A DNA stretch of 64,000 nucleotides from Rallus limicola (taxonomy: Eukaryota; Chordata; Aves; Gruiformes; Rallidae). Location: contig JAKCOZ010000039.1 in NCBI GenBank assembly GCA_022605955.1, positions 3,224,001-3,288,000 of the forward strand. The letters run 5' to 3'. A program made the position numbers and the translations under genes. Positions 35,081-49,100 of the stretch are shown here, piece after piece. Below the pieces are notes generated by a model. That model ran no database searches. It was not told where the DNA came from and worked only from the letters and a program-made list of their open reading frames with translations. Numbering within the stretch: the stretch's first letter is position 1; each line of letters opens with the position of its first letter.

Positions 35081-38000
35081 ATGACATCAATAAGGGAAAC
35101 TGTAGGCAGATTGCAGAGTAATGAAATAAGCATATATTTTTTTAACGAATCTGGGCCAGCCTCAGTGTTTTGGTTATGATGGTGTTTACTTCCAGAAAAG
35201 AATTTGCCTGTCACACATTTACAGTTGAAAAGCTGCTGCTCCTCCCTGTTATCCAATGCATGTGCCATAGAGGGAGAGAGATGGAAATCAACTGGCAGAG
35301 GAGGGAACCATAAAAGTTGGAAATATCGCCCTGGAGAAGACTGCAGATAATGCAAGGGATGTGGACTAAGGTAAAGCATACTGCTGGTCATCAGCTGGAT
35401 ACAGAAACAAATGTCATTATAGATTAAAGAAGACATAGATGTTGACAGCCATGCAAAATGACTCATCTGCCCCAAATAAATAGCATCCTGTTTTATTTTT
35501 GTGGATTTTTTTAAAATCAAAACAAATAAACAAAACTGAGAAAAAAAATCCATGTTTGTCAAAAAGAAGGTGAATTGTGGCTGCAGCTCCATCAAAGAAG
35601 AGGAGGCTACTGTTTGGTCTACTTGCTATCTGGGTAGCTGTAGGTTTCTTTAGACAAGGCATGATAAAGGAGAAAACTATGGGACTTCTCTATTTTATCC
35701 CCAAATTCCACCTTTTTGGACAGACCAAGAGAACAGTGACTCCAGTGATTTATATCCCAAATCATTTTGCTGTGTGGGAAGTCAGCTTGCAAGGCTGCCA
35801 TCCCTCAACTTGCCCTATTGCCAATGAGTACATCTGTACTAGTGATCAAAACCAGCCAGGGACCATTCTCATTCCCTAAAACCAACTGGCACAACATGCT
35901 GAGTGCCTTGTGCAGCAGGCACCCTTTCTCTCTCCCTAAAAAGATGCTTTTGGAAAAATTGCTTGGCCTGTAACCAAACCCTAAACTACCCACATCATGT
36001 AGAAAAATGGTAACTGGCCCAGAGCAACTTTTGGTTGAACAGTGTGGACAAGCCTGCCCTAGCTCAGTTTAATTTACTCCTATAGACAGTGGGGTCATCT
36101 TTTATTAGCAGCCTTGTTTTTTTCTGCTCCCTTCTTGACTCAAGGCTCCCAGTATTGCAGAGCACCATGACAAGGTTTACCAGATGAACAAGAATGCTTC
36201 CCTGTCCCATCTACCCTGTGTCACCTATCTGAACACTAGAAAGAATGAGAAACCAGTCTATGTGTGCTCTCCCTAAATTGCACTACATTATTTCTGCATT
36301 TCCCATTGATCTGGCCTATGGTGTTTGAGACCAGGAGGAAACACGTCTGTGTTGATGGTGGATTCCTCTTCTATCTGAAGAGGACGGTCTAATCAGCTCC
36401 TTGAGCAGGTTAGTAAGAGGATGAGTGAATGTTGTACACCTAATGAAGGAAGAAATATTTTTTTCATCATACAATGATCAGATTCTTTCATGTAGAATAA
36501 CTAAAAAATAAAAACTACCTCTACCACGGCACAAGTTATAATCCTTGGTCTCACACAAACATTGAACCTCAGTGTCAGCAGCTATTATTTTCCTTTCTTC
36601 TTTCAGCTAAGAAACCCAGTGAGGAAGGGGAAAAGAAGCAGCATTATGGGGATACTGAAAATGCCTCATTTTCAGGATTTATACTGAAACCTGCATAGCA
36701 ACTTGTCTGAGATACATATATTAACAATTAAACAGTTCAAGAAATGGAAGAACACTCCTTGTTAGACTTTGAAGTAAAACCCCCAAAAACACAGATTAAA
36801 GAGAGCCTGGTTTGCCCTGCAAGGTATTGCTAGAAAATCTGTCTAAAAAATAAGCGTTGAAAATCTTTTAGGTTGTGAAACGTGGTTTAATTTACAACAA
36901 AGAAACTGACAGCTTGGTGTAACAGCAAGTGCTGGCGCCGTGCCATGTGATAAATCACTTGGACTCAACAAGACCACTTCACCTCCATGTCATTTCTCAA
37001 CAAACAGGAACCTGACATCAGGCCAGCACAACACAGTAGGGCAAGTACAAATGTACAGTACCTGCTCTTTTAATGCGACCATCTTATACTACAGAACAGA
37101 CTTTATGGACCTTGTGTTGACATCCAGTAAAAGAAATAAAAATCCACTCACCCATCCCCACCTCACTAAGTCAAAAGAAGATTAAGTCAATGCTGCTTTC
37201 TTCATCAGTTTGACAAGATTATAAACCGTCCCCAATGCACTGCATTTAATTAGCTGTTCTCATTGTTATTTATGGTTAGGCAGAGCTTTTTTTTTTTTAT
37301 TTCTGAGATTTAAAAATAGCAAAAGTAGGAACAAGTATTTTTGGTAAGCCTGTCCAAAAAAAGAACCCTAAGCAAACTCTAAGGTGAAGGAACATCATAC
37401 ATGTGACTGAACTCTGGCAGGTCCAGTTAAGTGAAGGGACTATCTCCAAGTAATAATTGTCCAGGGATCATGCAGAGTTGAATGCTCCTGGGAGATCAGG
37501 AGGGCTATGTTTGTTTCAAGCATGGTTTCTTTTTCTGAAGAAAAAGAATAGTGAGATGGATGAGGAGGCTTCAACAGCCATAGCCTCCTCTGGTAATCAA
37601 AACAAAAAATTGTCTCACACATTTTATGTGGGAACATTTGCTTCTCCATTTGTTGCCATTCCTTATGTTCCCTCGCCTGCCATGACTTGTCCCCTTATCT
37701 CTTTGATTAAAGCTTTCAGTCTCATCTTCCTTCTATATTTTTTCTCCCTCATTCTGTGTGTGTCCATCTTTCCCACCCACATAGTCCATCCCTTTCCAAA
37801 ATTCTTTTCCTGTCCCCATAACATCTCTGTCATCATCACAAACTACAACATTTGGGTCAAATGCAGTGATTCAACATGAAACTAGGCCACTGTTTTAACT
37901 GGATCTATTTTCATAGGGTTATTCATAGTCATATTTGTAAATTTTATTCATTCACTTACAAGCAGCCTGGACAGTTTTAGACGTGTAGGCCACATGATAT

Positions 38001-40933
38001 ACACAAACAACTTGGAAAACCTTTTGGGTGAAAACTTCATCTTTCGTTTCTTGCTTCAATGTCTTACTCTAATCTCTTATTGTTCATTTCCATACAACTT
38101 TTACAGTTCAGTTCTGTAAAGCATCAGGCCCTTACCTCCACCTCTGTTCAACAAGGCAGCTCAAAAACAGATTTCTATGTGATTTGAGCACATGCTTCTT
38201 TGCTTTGAACCTTGTTTCATCATCTAGGAGATGCTGTGGGATCCAGGCAAGTGGCGTAGTTGTCAAAATGGGGCCTTAGACTGAAATCTCTTGGGAGGCA
38301 GTGCTTTTGTTTTGCTATAAAACACTATGCATATTTAATGGCCTAATTTAAAAAAAAGAAAGAAAAATCTTACACACAACAGAAGAAGAGCTTCTGCTGA
38401 AATTCTGCCCACACTTAAATCAATACCAAGATTCCTATTGACTTGTAGTGAAGGCTACAGACAATGGAAGGAGCGAAGAAATTCAAAGAAAATGAAACAC
38501 AAAGGAAAAATCTATTTGAAACACTACAGGTTGCCACCACAAAGGATTATACTGCCAGAAAGTGGGGAGGAATTGTAAGAATGCAAGGTAAAATAGAAAT
38601 GGAGTTTTTAATCTCTTTTCTCCACCACTGTCACGGCATCCAGGATAGAAATGCTTTTGAGAACATGTGTACATGAGATAGAAAATGGGAGGACAAGCAA
38701 AAAAGAACAGAGATACCCAGCTGAGCTTTACTGGCCAAATTATCAGTACAGAAGCAAGCAAAGCGCACACCGACTAAATGAACTAATCAAAAGGGACTGG
38801 ATGGATTGTGGAGGTTATTTTGTATTTAATTTATTAATTTTTTTTTAGAAACACATCAAGGTAGAAAGTAATAGTGGCAACTAATGACATGAATGATTAA
38901 TGTTTTTATTTGTATTATAGTGGCATTCTATGACACCAACTGAGATCTGGGCTGCAATGTAAAAACACATTATATGACTCAATCTCTTTCACAAAGAGCT
39001 TAATGATGACCTAAAAATTGCACATAAAGTAAGCTCATATTTTTGAATTAGTCACTGGCAAACGAAAGAAAGACTATAAGACCGGACAATTAAAGAGCAG
39101 GAAAATCCTTTTAAAAGTTGTTATTAATGCAGAGCAATTCAAAGAATACTCAAAAAGCATGAATGTATATAAAAAGCCTGACTGCTACAAGAATTTTAAG
39201 CAGCATGCTTTCAATATCTGTAATGAAACTGGCTTCATTTTTAGTACTATGAGAATATACTAAAAAGTAGAAGGATTATTGGGAGAAAGGACCGCAGTAC
39301 TGAATTTAAAGCAAATCAGGTAAGATGATTTTGGTAATCACCATCATATCAATGTAAATCCTACCTAATCTAAAGTAAGAGGGCAACTTTTCAAGTGGCC
39401 ATGTGAAGAGAAAAACAAAACTGATCCAAATACTTTTTTGAAGAAAGCTCAAAAAGGATTTTTAATTTTTTTCTTCCTTTTTTTCATATTAAAAAACGTG
39501 AGATTCTCTCTGCGAAGGCACTGATAATGTTAAAACAGATTAAATCATATCCAGAACAATCAGAGAATGAATATGAACAAACCTGAAGACTGGAGATTTT
39601 TATTTAGTCTGCTGAGAATGCATTTTCTTCAGAATTATTTAACTTCTTTTTTCTTCTTTTTTTTTGGGGGGAAAGAAGGGAATTTATAGCAGATGCTTAC
39701 CAAGTATTTGATAAAAAGTCAGTGTACTCTAACATACCTTTAAAGTCCTTTAGTAGGAAGGGAGGGAAAACTCGAGGTGACAAACCTGACCTTCCCAAGG
39801 AGGGGGACATGACACAACCAGAGTCTTCTCCCCAACCCTTTGACTCTTCTTAATGGATGGCCCTACTGAATCAGCTCATATCCTGTGTCACAAATAAAAG
39901 GGCTAAGGATGCTTAGCAACAAGCTAAGCAGATAAACAGCCTAATCTCCTAGTTCGGTGTTTCTTTGGTTTAAGGGCAAGTATCTTGTTGGTTATACCTC
40001 CCATATGCACCTTTACACACATTGCGAGAGTGCGGGGAAGAAAACAAGTGACAGAAAGAAGTGGCAGGCACCCTGTATGTTGAGCTGTGGAGTGAAAATT
40101 AGTTTCTCTCAACACCAAGATGGAAAGAATATCTACACAATGACTGGAACTGGATAAAGTAGTTCAGACTTTCAGATCATTTTTAAAAAATCAAAGCAGG
40201 CAAGGGCAGCTAGAGTTGGCATAAAATTCTGTCTAATGGTGCTATGTGCTTGCTTTCAATGGTGCCTAATACTCCAGTATCTCCAGGGGTCTCCCTGTTT
40301 CCCTCCTCACTCATGTCGGCACAGTGCCATACTGCACCTATATGGGAGCTGTGAGACACAGAGCATCATAGCTTATTGCTCTGATCAGAGCTTCTTGCAA
40401 AGCTGGCATATTACTCACATACATACAGCTTTTTCTCTGCACCACTATGGTTTTTGTGGCAAAGGTATGCTGGAAATCACAGTGATCTTTCTGACCATCT
40501 CAGAAGTCATTCTCCAGGCAAAGTAGGAGATGCTCACATGCTGTCTCTTTCCTTCTTTGAAAGAATTAATAATGACATTTTTTACCACAGACATGAATCC
40601 TTGTATTATAAAACTTTGTAAGTGGCCAAAAGTACAAGGTTTTGATTCCTGACCACATTAGTACTGTACCAAGAAAAGGATGAGTTGTTTTTTTTTTAGT
40701 TAATGGAGAAATCTACTTTAAAATTTACAAATACTCCAGCAGTACTACCAAAGATTGCATCCCATCTCTTTTTAACTGTGTTAAATTTTGTCAGTTTTGC
40801 TTTTACTGCTTATTATGATGACAGGATATTTAGTATCTGAAATGGAAAATAAGACATGTCAGTATATAGTTTGTCCACAAAGTCCCCTGGAAATGTCAGG
40901 ATAACCTTCTGGCCCTGAATATTGAGGGTTGGG

Positions 40934-41212
40934 GATCACAGAATCATAGGATCATAGAATGCATTGGGTTGGAAGGAACCTTTAATGACTATCTAATCCA
41001 CCCCCCCTGCAGTAAGCAGGGACATGTTCACTAGATCAGGTTGCTCAGAGCCCCATCAAGCCTGACCTTGAATGCCTCCCAGGATAGGGCCTCCACTACC
41101 TCTCTGGGCAACCTGTTCCAGTGATTTCCACCTTCATATCGAAGAACGTTTTCCTCATATCTAACCTAAGTATATCCTTTTCTCGTTTAAAACCACCACT
41201 CCTCATTCTCAT
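40934..41212 (-). repeat. CR1 LINE 3' fragment, minus orientation
   Basis: The plus strand reads gatcacagaatcataggatc and atagaatgcattgggttgga, then aggttgctcagagccccatc, ggcctccactacctctctgg and tttcctcatatctaac. The tail has two degenerate units and the element is 5'-truncated. Confidence 0.93.
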
Positions 41213-44200
41213 TCTACATGGATTGCCACTGGATTGCCTGATGCCAAGATTAGGGCTCTTGTAAATGAAATTCAGGATGGCAACCCTTAAATATGTCTAA
41301 GTGATTTGGGTGTATGTGTGCCTACATTCTGTTTTCAAAAGTTGTTTGCTGAGAGTCAATGAGCTAATTACTGCTGACCAAGGTAAGGTGAGAACCTGCA
41401 GCACATCTCTTTTCCCTGATGCCAGCTAATGCCCAAAAGAATCCCAGTGTCACTGGGAACTGGCTTCCCTTTCCAGCAACTTCACATCCACCAGGAGTTA
41501 AAGATATCCTTGATAGTTATGCTGGAGTCAATGACTCTGTAGGTTTATACTTCAGCTTGCCCTGTGGGATGAACCATCTGTCTATCCATACCTTCAGACC
41601 CGCATTTTGACTCTCAGGCCTTTTATGCAAGTTGTAAAACCCTGGTGATTATCTGTAATCAACTGGTGGGTTAAAAACTCAGGCATCCAATAAAGTACAG
41701 GGGAAGGACTTCACGTTTGGCTATACATATAAGGTCACTGCCTTGGCTAGCTTTTAGACTACACATACACATCTCCTTGATGGGGTTGTGCCACAGATGC
41801 AGCTGTTATCTCTGTTCAGTGTAGCGTTACAGGAGGCAGGGAGACATCTCCTCCCAGCTGGCATCATCCTGGATCAGGTCCCTAAAAACCATCTGTCAAA
41901 CACCCTAAGAATGGTCAATACCACCTTTCAGAGCACCCAACCTCATCATTTAGAGCACTTTTGGGAGGAAGGAGGCTGGAGTTCAGTTCCTTCTTTGACA
42001 TTCACAGTATTTAAACATATCTTTCCAAAAGATATTCCTGATCAGTACTGAAACTCCCAGAAAGTCAATGAAAGTGAAGGCCACCATGCACAAGACAGTA
42101 ATCTTATGCATACTGGGATGCTTCCACCCCTTTGTGTATCTGACTTGAGATATCAAATTAATTTTTTAATATGTGATTTTGGATCTTCAGTCACCTATAG
42201 ATGCATTTTTAAATATTGTCAAGGGGAGACTGCACTAAATAGTCTGAAACCTCAGTAAGAGGTAGATGAAGTTTGCAGCGCATGGAGGAGAAAGTCAGAG
42301 GAGGGAACTGCAGCTTTAGCCCTATGTGGATGTCTCTAAGACTTCCATTTTTCTTAAACATGAGGATCAATATCTATAAGCCTTAGGCTGAAAAGGTGAT
42401 TTGGGAGGAGATGAAACAGAGATCCATGGAAAGTCATGGAGAAGTGTCACATGTAACTGTGCTGTGGAAGTAAAAAGGAAGAATTTAGAAATCAGCTATC
42501 CAAAGTCCTGGGAAATACACATTTTAAGCACAGATTCAAATCTAGAAAATTAAGTAATTTAATAAAAAGTGGAAGTGGACATTTTTCTCTCCTTATTTGT
42601 TAAATAATTGAAGAAGAACCATAACAAGGCTGAGATTCCTTGTGGAACTTAAATCAGGGGCAGTAAAATGGTGGTATGACAGCAGTAATGCACATTATTT
42701 CACAGATTATCCTGGCATGAGTATCTTGGTCAGGTAATTAATTCACATGCTGAACACTTGACCCAAATTTTTAGGGGTAATCCACTTGGTAATCTTCTAA
42801 ATACCTCCAGGCAGAAATTTCAATACCTGTATTTCTTTAGTAGTTGGTCCATAAACTGAAATGTTCTGGCCATTCTAATCCATATTAATAAGAAAGTATT
42901 GTATACTGAGAACCACACAGACAGTGTGTGTGCGTTCCAGGTGAGTGCACATGAAGCCCATTTTCTTAATGTATTTTCTTCTTCACTCCCCATAACATTC
43001 GCTGCTACAATGGTGCCATTTTTATTTAACACCAAGCTCTATCCTTATGCTGTGTCCTGCTGTATCAAGATTACACAGAGTAAGTGGGATTAATCCACTC
43101 TGAACAAGGCATGTAAAGAGGTGGACATCTGGCTCTGAGCTAGGGCTCCTGCAAATCCTCTATGGACAGGAGAGGGGAAAAAAAAACAAACAGCATCTCC
43201 AAGGGATGATTCATCTCAGTGGAAGAGCACCATGAGTTTGGTCTGATGACTCATTCCCTGGAAATGCTTTTTTGTCCCTGCTGACTGCAAAGAAGGACCA
43301 GAATGATCACCTCAGAGTTGGACATCTGACCTAGTTCATGACAGAGAAATGCCACATGGTATTTTAAAGTACTGTAATATTTATCTCAAATGGCCACACA
43401 GCTGCAGCATTACACTAGACTTTTGGATCCTTACTGCAAAACAGCAGAAGTGGGTTCTTTGCCACTCTGCAGAATTTAATCAACCACACACGCTTCTTCT
43501 GGACATCTAGCATTTTCAAATTCTTCTTCATACAGCAAGGGACATATTGCAACAAACTATACAAGGCTGTGGGAACACAATGGAAAAGGACACAGGAAAA
43601 ACATTCCTCAGCTCAACTCAAACACAGGAAATGTCTTGAAAAAGGGAAGCTCATTTCACAGTCTCTGTGTTTAGCAATCTTAGGCATATACACGTGTAAA
43701 GCAAAACCCATCACCCATCTGTTCGTAGCAAGTTTGTAGTGAATTTTAATAAGACACATTAATGCTAATAATTGCCAATGTTTATGATGTTTATAAAATA
43801 AACAATGTGGAGCATCTGGAAAGCTCATAAAATTTGTTCTTATAAAATCCAGAGAGTGTAACACCTTTCTCTGAGACCGTTTATTTGCTGACCTTGTCCT
43901 CCTAGGCTGATCTGTCAGAAACGCCTCTTCCAGGTAATGCTGTGACTATGGCACTTGTGAAACTTGTGTTTTGAAGCCAGACCTGTCTCTGGGTTTTTAA
44001 GTTCAGCATTCAGCACATTACAGGAACAAACCAGATAGCCAAAACAGTAACTTTCTACCTGAAACTACAGGGATCTCTATTTCCAAGTGACAGATGTTCT
44101 ACAACAGCTGGTGACAAACGGGCTAATTCAGACTGATTTAACTAAAGTTCAGCCTGCTGACAGTGGGGGATTTTTTTTTTCTTTAAATGCCGCTGAAGAA

Positions 44201-44857
44201 GGCATTTCTGAATGCTAGGGCTGGCTGCTGCACATGAAACTACCAAGGCACCAGTGTGAACTGAACAGCATGGCCAGGTATGGTGCCTGCATCTCCACTC
44301 CACACCCTGTCTTTTGGATGCTGAGATGGAAGATGACATTGCCTAGTGAATTACCAAGGGAATTAACTGGTCTTAAAAATTTACTCACTGAATGTACGTC
44401 CTCAGAAATAAAATGCCTTTGGACCCAGAATCTTTCCTCCTAAGTTCAGGCATACAAACTCTTACATTAGAAGGACACATGCCCTGGGGTGAATTGGTTT
44501 TCTGAGATGCTGAGCTCTCCATCACATATGCAGAAAGTTTCCATAGACTGCTTTCTGAACCCAGGCAAGTCCATCTAAGCTTCTGCCTTCAGCTCTATCT
44601 TCTGAAGGGTGACCATTCATGGACCAGAAAAATACCAGAGAAAAGCCTTTAGGGCTTTTGTTTTTTAATGTAATTTAGGTGTGATTCAGAAATTACAATG
44701 TAACAATGGCAGTGTCCTCCACCTGGTATATTGTCCTAGGTTTTGTTTTAACTTGTGTATTGGAACCATCTTCAGGCTTCACCCTTCTAAGTATCATAAA
44801 GCCTCTTGTTTGAGCAGTCATAGTAGATACATTAAAAAACAGTAACAACAAAAATAG

Positions 44858-45202
44858 TTCTCCTCTTCTCTTCTCTTCTCTTCTCTTCTCTTCTCTTCTC
44901 TTCTCTTCTCTTCTCTTCTCTTCTCTTCTCTTCTCTTCTCTTCTCTTCTCTTCTCTTCTCTTCTCTTCTCTTCTCTTCTCTTCTCTTCTCTCTTCCCCCT
45001 TCCCCCTTCCCCCTTCCCTCTTCCCTCTTCCCTCTTCCCTCTTCCCTCTTCCCTCTTCCCTCTTCCCTCTTCCCTCTTCCCTCTTCCCTCTTCCCTCTTC
45101 CCTCTCCTCTCCTCTCCTCTCCTCTCCTCTCCTCTCCTCTCCTCTCCTCTCCTCTCCTCTCCTCTCCTCTCCCCTCCTCTCCTCTCCTCTCTTCCTTCCC
45201 TT
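44858..45202 (+). repeat. Compound pyrimidine microsatellite (5-, 7- and 5-bp units)
   Basis: In order on the plus strand there are about 25 copies of TTCTC to near 44990, three of TTCCCCC, about twelve of TTCCCTC to near 45104, then about 17 of TCTCC to near 45190. The plus strand is almost wholly C and T for about 345 bp, so the ENOX1 transcript strand is pure GA. Long Glu/Arg/Gly frames read on the minus strand are by-products of the repeat. Confidence 0.98.
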
Positions 45203-45804
45203 TGAAGAGCACTTCTAGGAAAGTATCCCAATTATTGTTTTATGAGGGAACCTCATTAAGGTAACTTCATTGATTATACTTCTGTTCTAAGGAAATAGCT
45301 GCCAGCATTAAATATTTCAGGCAGTTTGTCTGCCAAATTAATACTGGCATTGTATCAGCCATGCAGTCCCAATGCTAGCAGCAGTACAGCATATTCTTCT
45401 ATGTGGGGGTGGCCTGTATCCTGCGAATATATCCCTAAAAGTTGCTGAATCCTACTTCATTTTACCTAAGCCCAGGCTAAAAATATAACCTAATTGTCCT
45501 CTATTCTGTAATTGGCCTACTTAACTAGCTGCAATGCACAGGCTACATATCACTTGTCTCCACAAAAGCATGCTCTTTCCTCAGAGCAGGGAGGCTTCTG
45601 TCTGGTCCGTTCCTGAAGTGTTCTGTCTACACAACTGTAGACATTATGCATAGAGCACATCTTTGTCTTTTAATAAAAGAACTACTGAAACTTTGCTCAC
45701 CTTGAGAAATAAGCTCTTAGGAATGGTCCTTGTTCCTCCAAATTCCCATAGAGTATGGAGTAGGATATGAAGTAGAATATGACTGCATTGCAACTACTTA
45801 CCCC

Positions 45805-45877
45805 CAAACAAACAAACAAAATGATTAAAAAAAAAAAACCAAACCACTACCACCACCACCACCATCACTACAACACC
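45805..45877 (+). repeat. (CAAA)n, poly(A) and (CAC)n runs next to exon B
   Basis: CAAA units are followed by a run of 12 A and then a CAC-type trinucleotide run at 45843-45877. On the transcript strand the last is GGT-rich and starts about 25 bases after the exon B donor. Confidence 0.9.
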
Positions 45878-45901
45878 ACTGGACAAAAAGACGTTACTTA
45901 C

Positions 45902-46114
45902 ATTGAGTGAGGATCCCCGTTAAGGCATTTTTGAAACTCTCCTTGGCTTGCTCCATTTCTTGCTCATGAGCGGCCTTTTCATTCATGAGCCGGCGGACAT
46001 GGCTGTTGGCCGACTGCACCATCGAGTAAAACTGGTTTGCAGAGCGACGATTCACCTCACCTCGCTCAATCCAGGTAAGCAGCACTGTGATGGCCTCTGA
46101 AAACTTGCTATCAT
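45902..46114 (-). CDS. ENOX1: ENOX1 coding exon B (central helical region)
   Basis: This 213-bp exon follows a tgttctag acceptor and ends at CAAT|gtaagt, a perfect donor hexamer. Its first two bases complete the aspartate begun in exon A, giving DDSKFSEAITVLLTWIERGE. It continues through VNRRSANQFYSMVQSANSHV and RRLMNEKAAHEQEMEQAKES to ALTGILTQ, and its last base starts a phenylalanine codon finished by exon C. The region is strongly helical and highly conserved in ENOX1 and ENOX2. The end (NEKAAHEQEMEQAKESFKNA) has coiled-coil character. No frameshift or stop is present. The start of the downstream intron carries a GGT-rich run (on the transcript strand) 25 to 60 bases past the donor. Confidence 0.96.
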
Positions 46115-49100
46115 CTAGAACAATCAAAGCACAGGTTTTAAGTTGCAGGCATAAATATCCTGTCGAGAACACATTTTCTGCTCCGTGTCACATTAAAATC
46201 ACCATAAATCCTGCTCGCAGTATATCATTTTGGGCAACATTTGGGTCCCTTGTTCTATCAGACGTAGGAAGACAATAATGCCATGAGAAGCTACATAAAT
46301 CTTCCTTCAAGACTTGTCTTCTGCTTATTTTGATAGCCTTCCCAAACTAAAAGCAACCTCCCCACCACCACCCCCCTTTCCCTGTGTCCTGGTCCTTGCT
46401 TTCACCACATCTCCCCTTAAGCCATTCACTGCTATGGAATAACCTTATAGTGCGAGTGAGGAGGCCTCTGTGTTACTGGCCCTGTTGAAGAAACGAGATG
46501 TCTCTGCATTAATTGGCTCGGCCGAAAGCTCAGTCTGAGCTCAGCCGTAGTTTTGTCAACAGATTTCACTAACATCACATTCTTAATTAATGAACAATGA
46601 CGAGGCTGAACAATTCCTCCTCAAAGCACTGATTAATTACAAGGAACTGCTTTGAACAGATGATGTGTCTGTATTTGTTTTGTGCTATTTGTCTATGTTT
46701 TGTTTTACATAATTATTTTAAAGGATTCCAGATGAATCCAGGCTAACACCTGGATTACAGCTTTATGTTTACCATTCAGGTAACTCCGGTTATATTTCTC
46801 TGCAGAAAAATCACCAGAACCGGTGGCTAGATTTTATATACTCCATCCCCAAGTAATCTTCTTTCCTCTGACAGTGCTCTCAGCTTCCTCAGAAGACTCT
46901 TACTGCAGCATCCATTACACTTCTGGCTTCACCAGGATTAAGAGAACACATTTCTTTTTAAGTCCCATTTAGGCTGAACTGCAAGAAAATGTTATTACAA
47001 CGGAGTATCTTCCTGTGGAACCGTTTTTGTGCAATTAGGTCTCATTTTTCCTCAGGATTTTATTCTGCTTCCCAAAGAATCATTTTAAACACCTCATCTA
47101 GTCCTCGTTGGTTAGACATCTTTGTATATATTTTAGATGGTAGGTACACCTTTCTATAGGAGAAGGTATGCAGTTATGGTAGGGAGAAGTAGTATAGTTA
47201 TAACCACAAAGACACTTAAAATGAATATTGGAAAATATTAAACCCAACCAACTGTGCTACAGGATACAGAGATGTGAAGCGTAGTTTGTAAGACTCTGTT
47301 TTCCATGTGCAAAGAATAATGAAATGCTAATTCTTAGGTGACGATTCGGGCTTTTATTCTGAATTAGTAATCACTTCCCTAAAAGGCAAGGAGCCTAAAG
47401 TACAGAAAGGACAAGTGACATGCTCTGTGCCCACGGCCTGTGAAGAATAGATTTTACATCGCTTGGTCTTTAGCATCTTATTAACTGAATCGTGCTTTCA
47501 GCTGCAGCAATAAGATTTGCTCTCCACAGCTGGATAGTCATGTTCACCCAAGATCCCTGAAAAAATATGCAAAATAAGAGCACTGTAACACCCTCCTTTT
47601 GTTTGATGATGTATGTGTTGTGACTTTACATTAACATGTGATTCACTGTCATCATTCATTAAGTCATTGCCTCCGGGAAGGGTCAGATGGGTATCTTTTC
47701 TTTCCCCTTGGATTAGACTCCACTTCTGAACTTTGCTGGACACGGCAGGTATGTATTAGGTATTCCTGGTGAGTGACATTGGATGAATGTTAGAAAAGCC
47801 AAATGGAAACAAGACTTGTGCAAAGTCCCTTCATTGCAAGAAAATGTCAGGATAAGGCTCGGGCAAAATCTTCAGCCTGATGAAATGCATCAGAGCTGGA
47901 TGTCATGGATCCAATACATTGAAGAACTCATCCCCGAAACATAATGTTTATTATAATTACAGTAGTCAATAAGAATAACCTGTAATGGCTTCTAGCAATG
48001 TTAGCATGCAATTTCCAGGAGTCTGCACATTTAGGTCACCCAGTGGATGGCAATAGCCTGTTAACACCAAGAATGTGGTTGATTGTGAGAAGAGAGTAAC
48101 TACAGCTGAATGTTCCTTTTTTTTATTTTGTAGACATCATTATCTATATTATCACACATAATTTATCACCCAACACTGATGTACTATTTAGAGTAAATTA
48201 TCCCATTCAATCTAGGTCAAGACATAAACAGCCAAGTTGGGAGAAATGATACTCAGAACCACCTCTGAAGAGGTACACTGTGACCTGTGAAGAAAGAGCG
48301 TGTGGAGCTGAGCAAAAATCCTTCACGGAGATGCACGAGGAAAAGCCTTTGCACAGAAACATTCTCCCTTTTTCTTGCTTTAATCTCTCCTCGGTACATG
48401 TTGGCATGTTGTTTTGCTGTAAAGCCTATATGAAATTAAAACAGCCTCCCCTTGTTTTGTTTTTATCGAGCACAGTTGGTGTCTGTAAGGGATGTTCATA
48501 AACATGCCATCCTTCTGCCACATAGATTCGAGCCATTTAAAAGGACACGCTGAAAACCTGTTCTCAACATACTATACTCCCAGGGAGATGCAGAGATCTG
48601 TGGGCCTCTTATAGTTAATTCATGACTCTATTCTAGGAGGAAAAAAATCCTTTCATTGGTACACATCAGCATCTTCATTGATTACATAATTAGAAGATGC
48701 ATTAAAAAATGCTAGAGGGTAATATATGCACAACAGGAGCACATTAGTTAATAAAATCTTTTCTCTACAGTTTTAAAATTTCCTTATTTCACATTCATTT
48801 CTAACTTTTATATTCTTGAGTTGACTACTGAGTGACTGGCATAAGGTAACTCACCCTGAATTAATTTTCTTCATCCAGAATGCAGTGACTCTGTCTGAGT
48901 AATCAGAAGTTCACTTAGAAAATCAGATTTTTATACCGTTCATTTTTTTTTTTATTTAGTAGATAAATAGTGGAAGAAAAGCAGCAATGGAATCTAATTT
49001 AAGCAGAGCATGAGCTGCCTTATGAGTGCAGCCATTCATTAAAAAAATAAAACAAAACTCCTAATTCTGTTCAAAATTATTCCCTTGCGGTAGGATGCAC

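Larger units (their letters stand above)
30267..45901 (-). other. ENOX1: ENOX1 intron B-C (15.6 kb)
   Basis: It contains two minus-strand CR1 fragments (31512-31850 and 40934-41212), a fossil LINE reverse-transcriptase segment (about 34800-35080), a 345-bp pyrimidine/purine compound microsatellite (44858-45202), and CAAA and CAC runs close to exon B. The rest is unique AT-rich DNA in which I see no gene or RNA. Confidence 0.85.

Noticed and set aside
35577..35879. 100-codon plus-strand frame with a membrane-anchor-like start
   Set aside because: The first codon is GTG, there is no recognised family, and it overlaps the opposite-strand open frame next to the LINE fossil.
44818..45231. Two long minus-strand frames rich in Glu, Arg and Gly
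   Set aside because: They are translations of the GA microsatellite in two frames and have no unique sequence.
47395..47470. Possible MIR-like segment (ggacaagtgacatgctctgt)
   Set aside because: The match is short and lacks the second conserved block.
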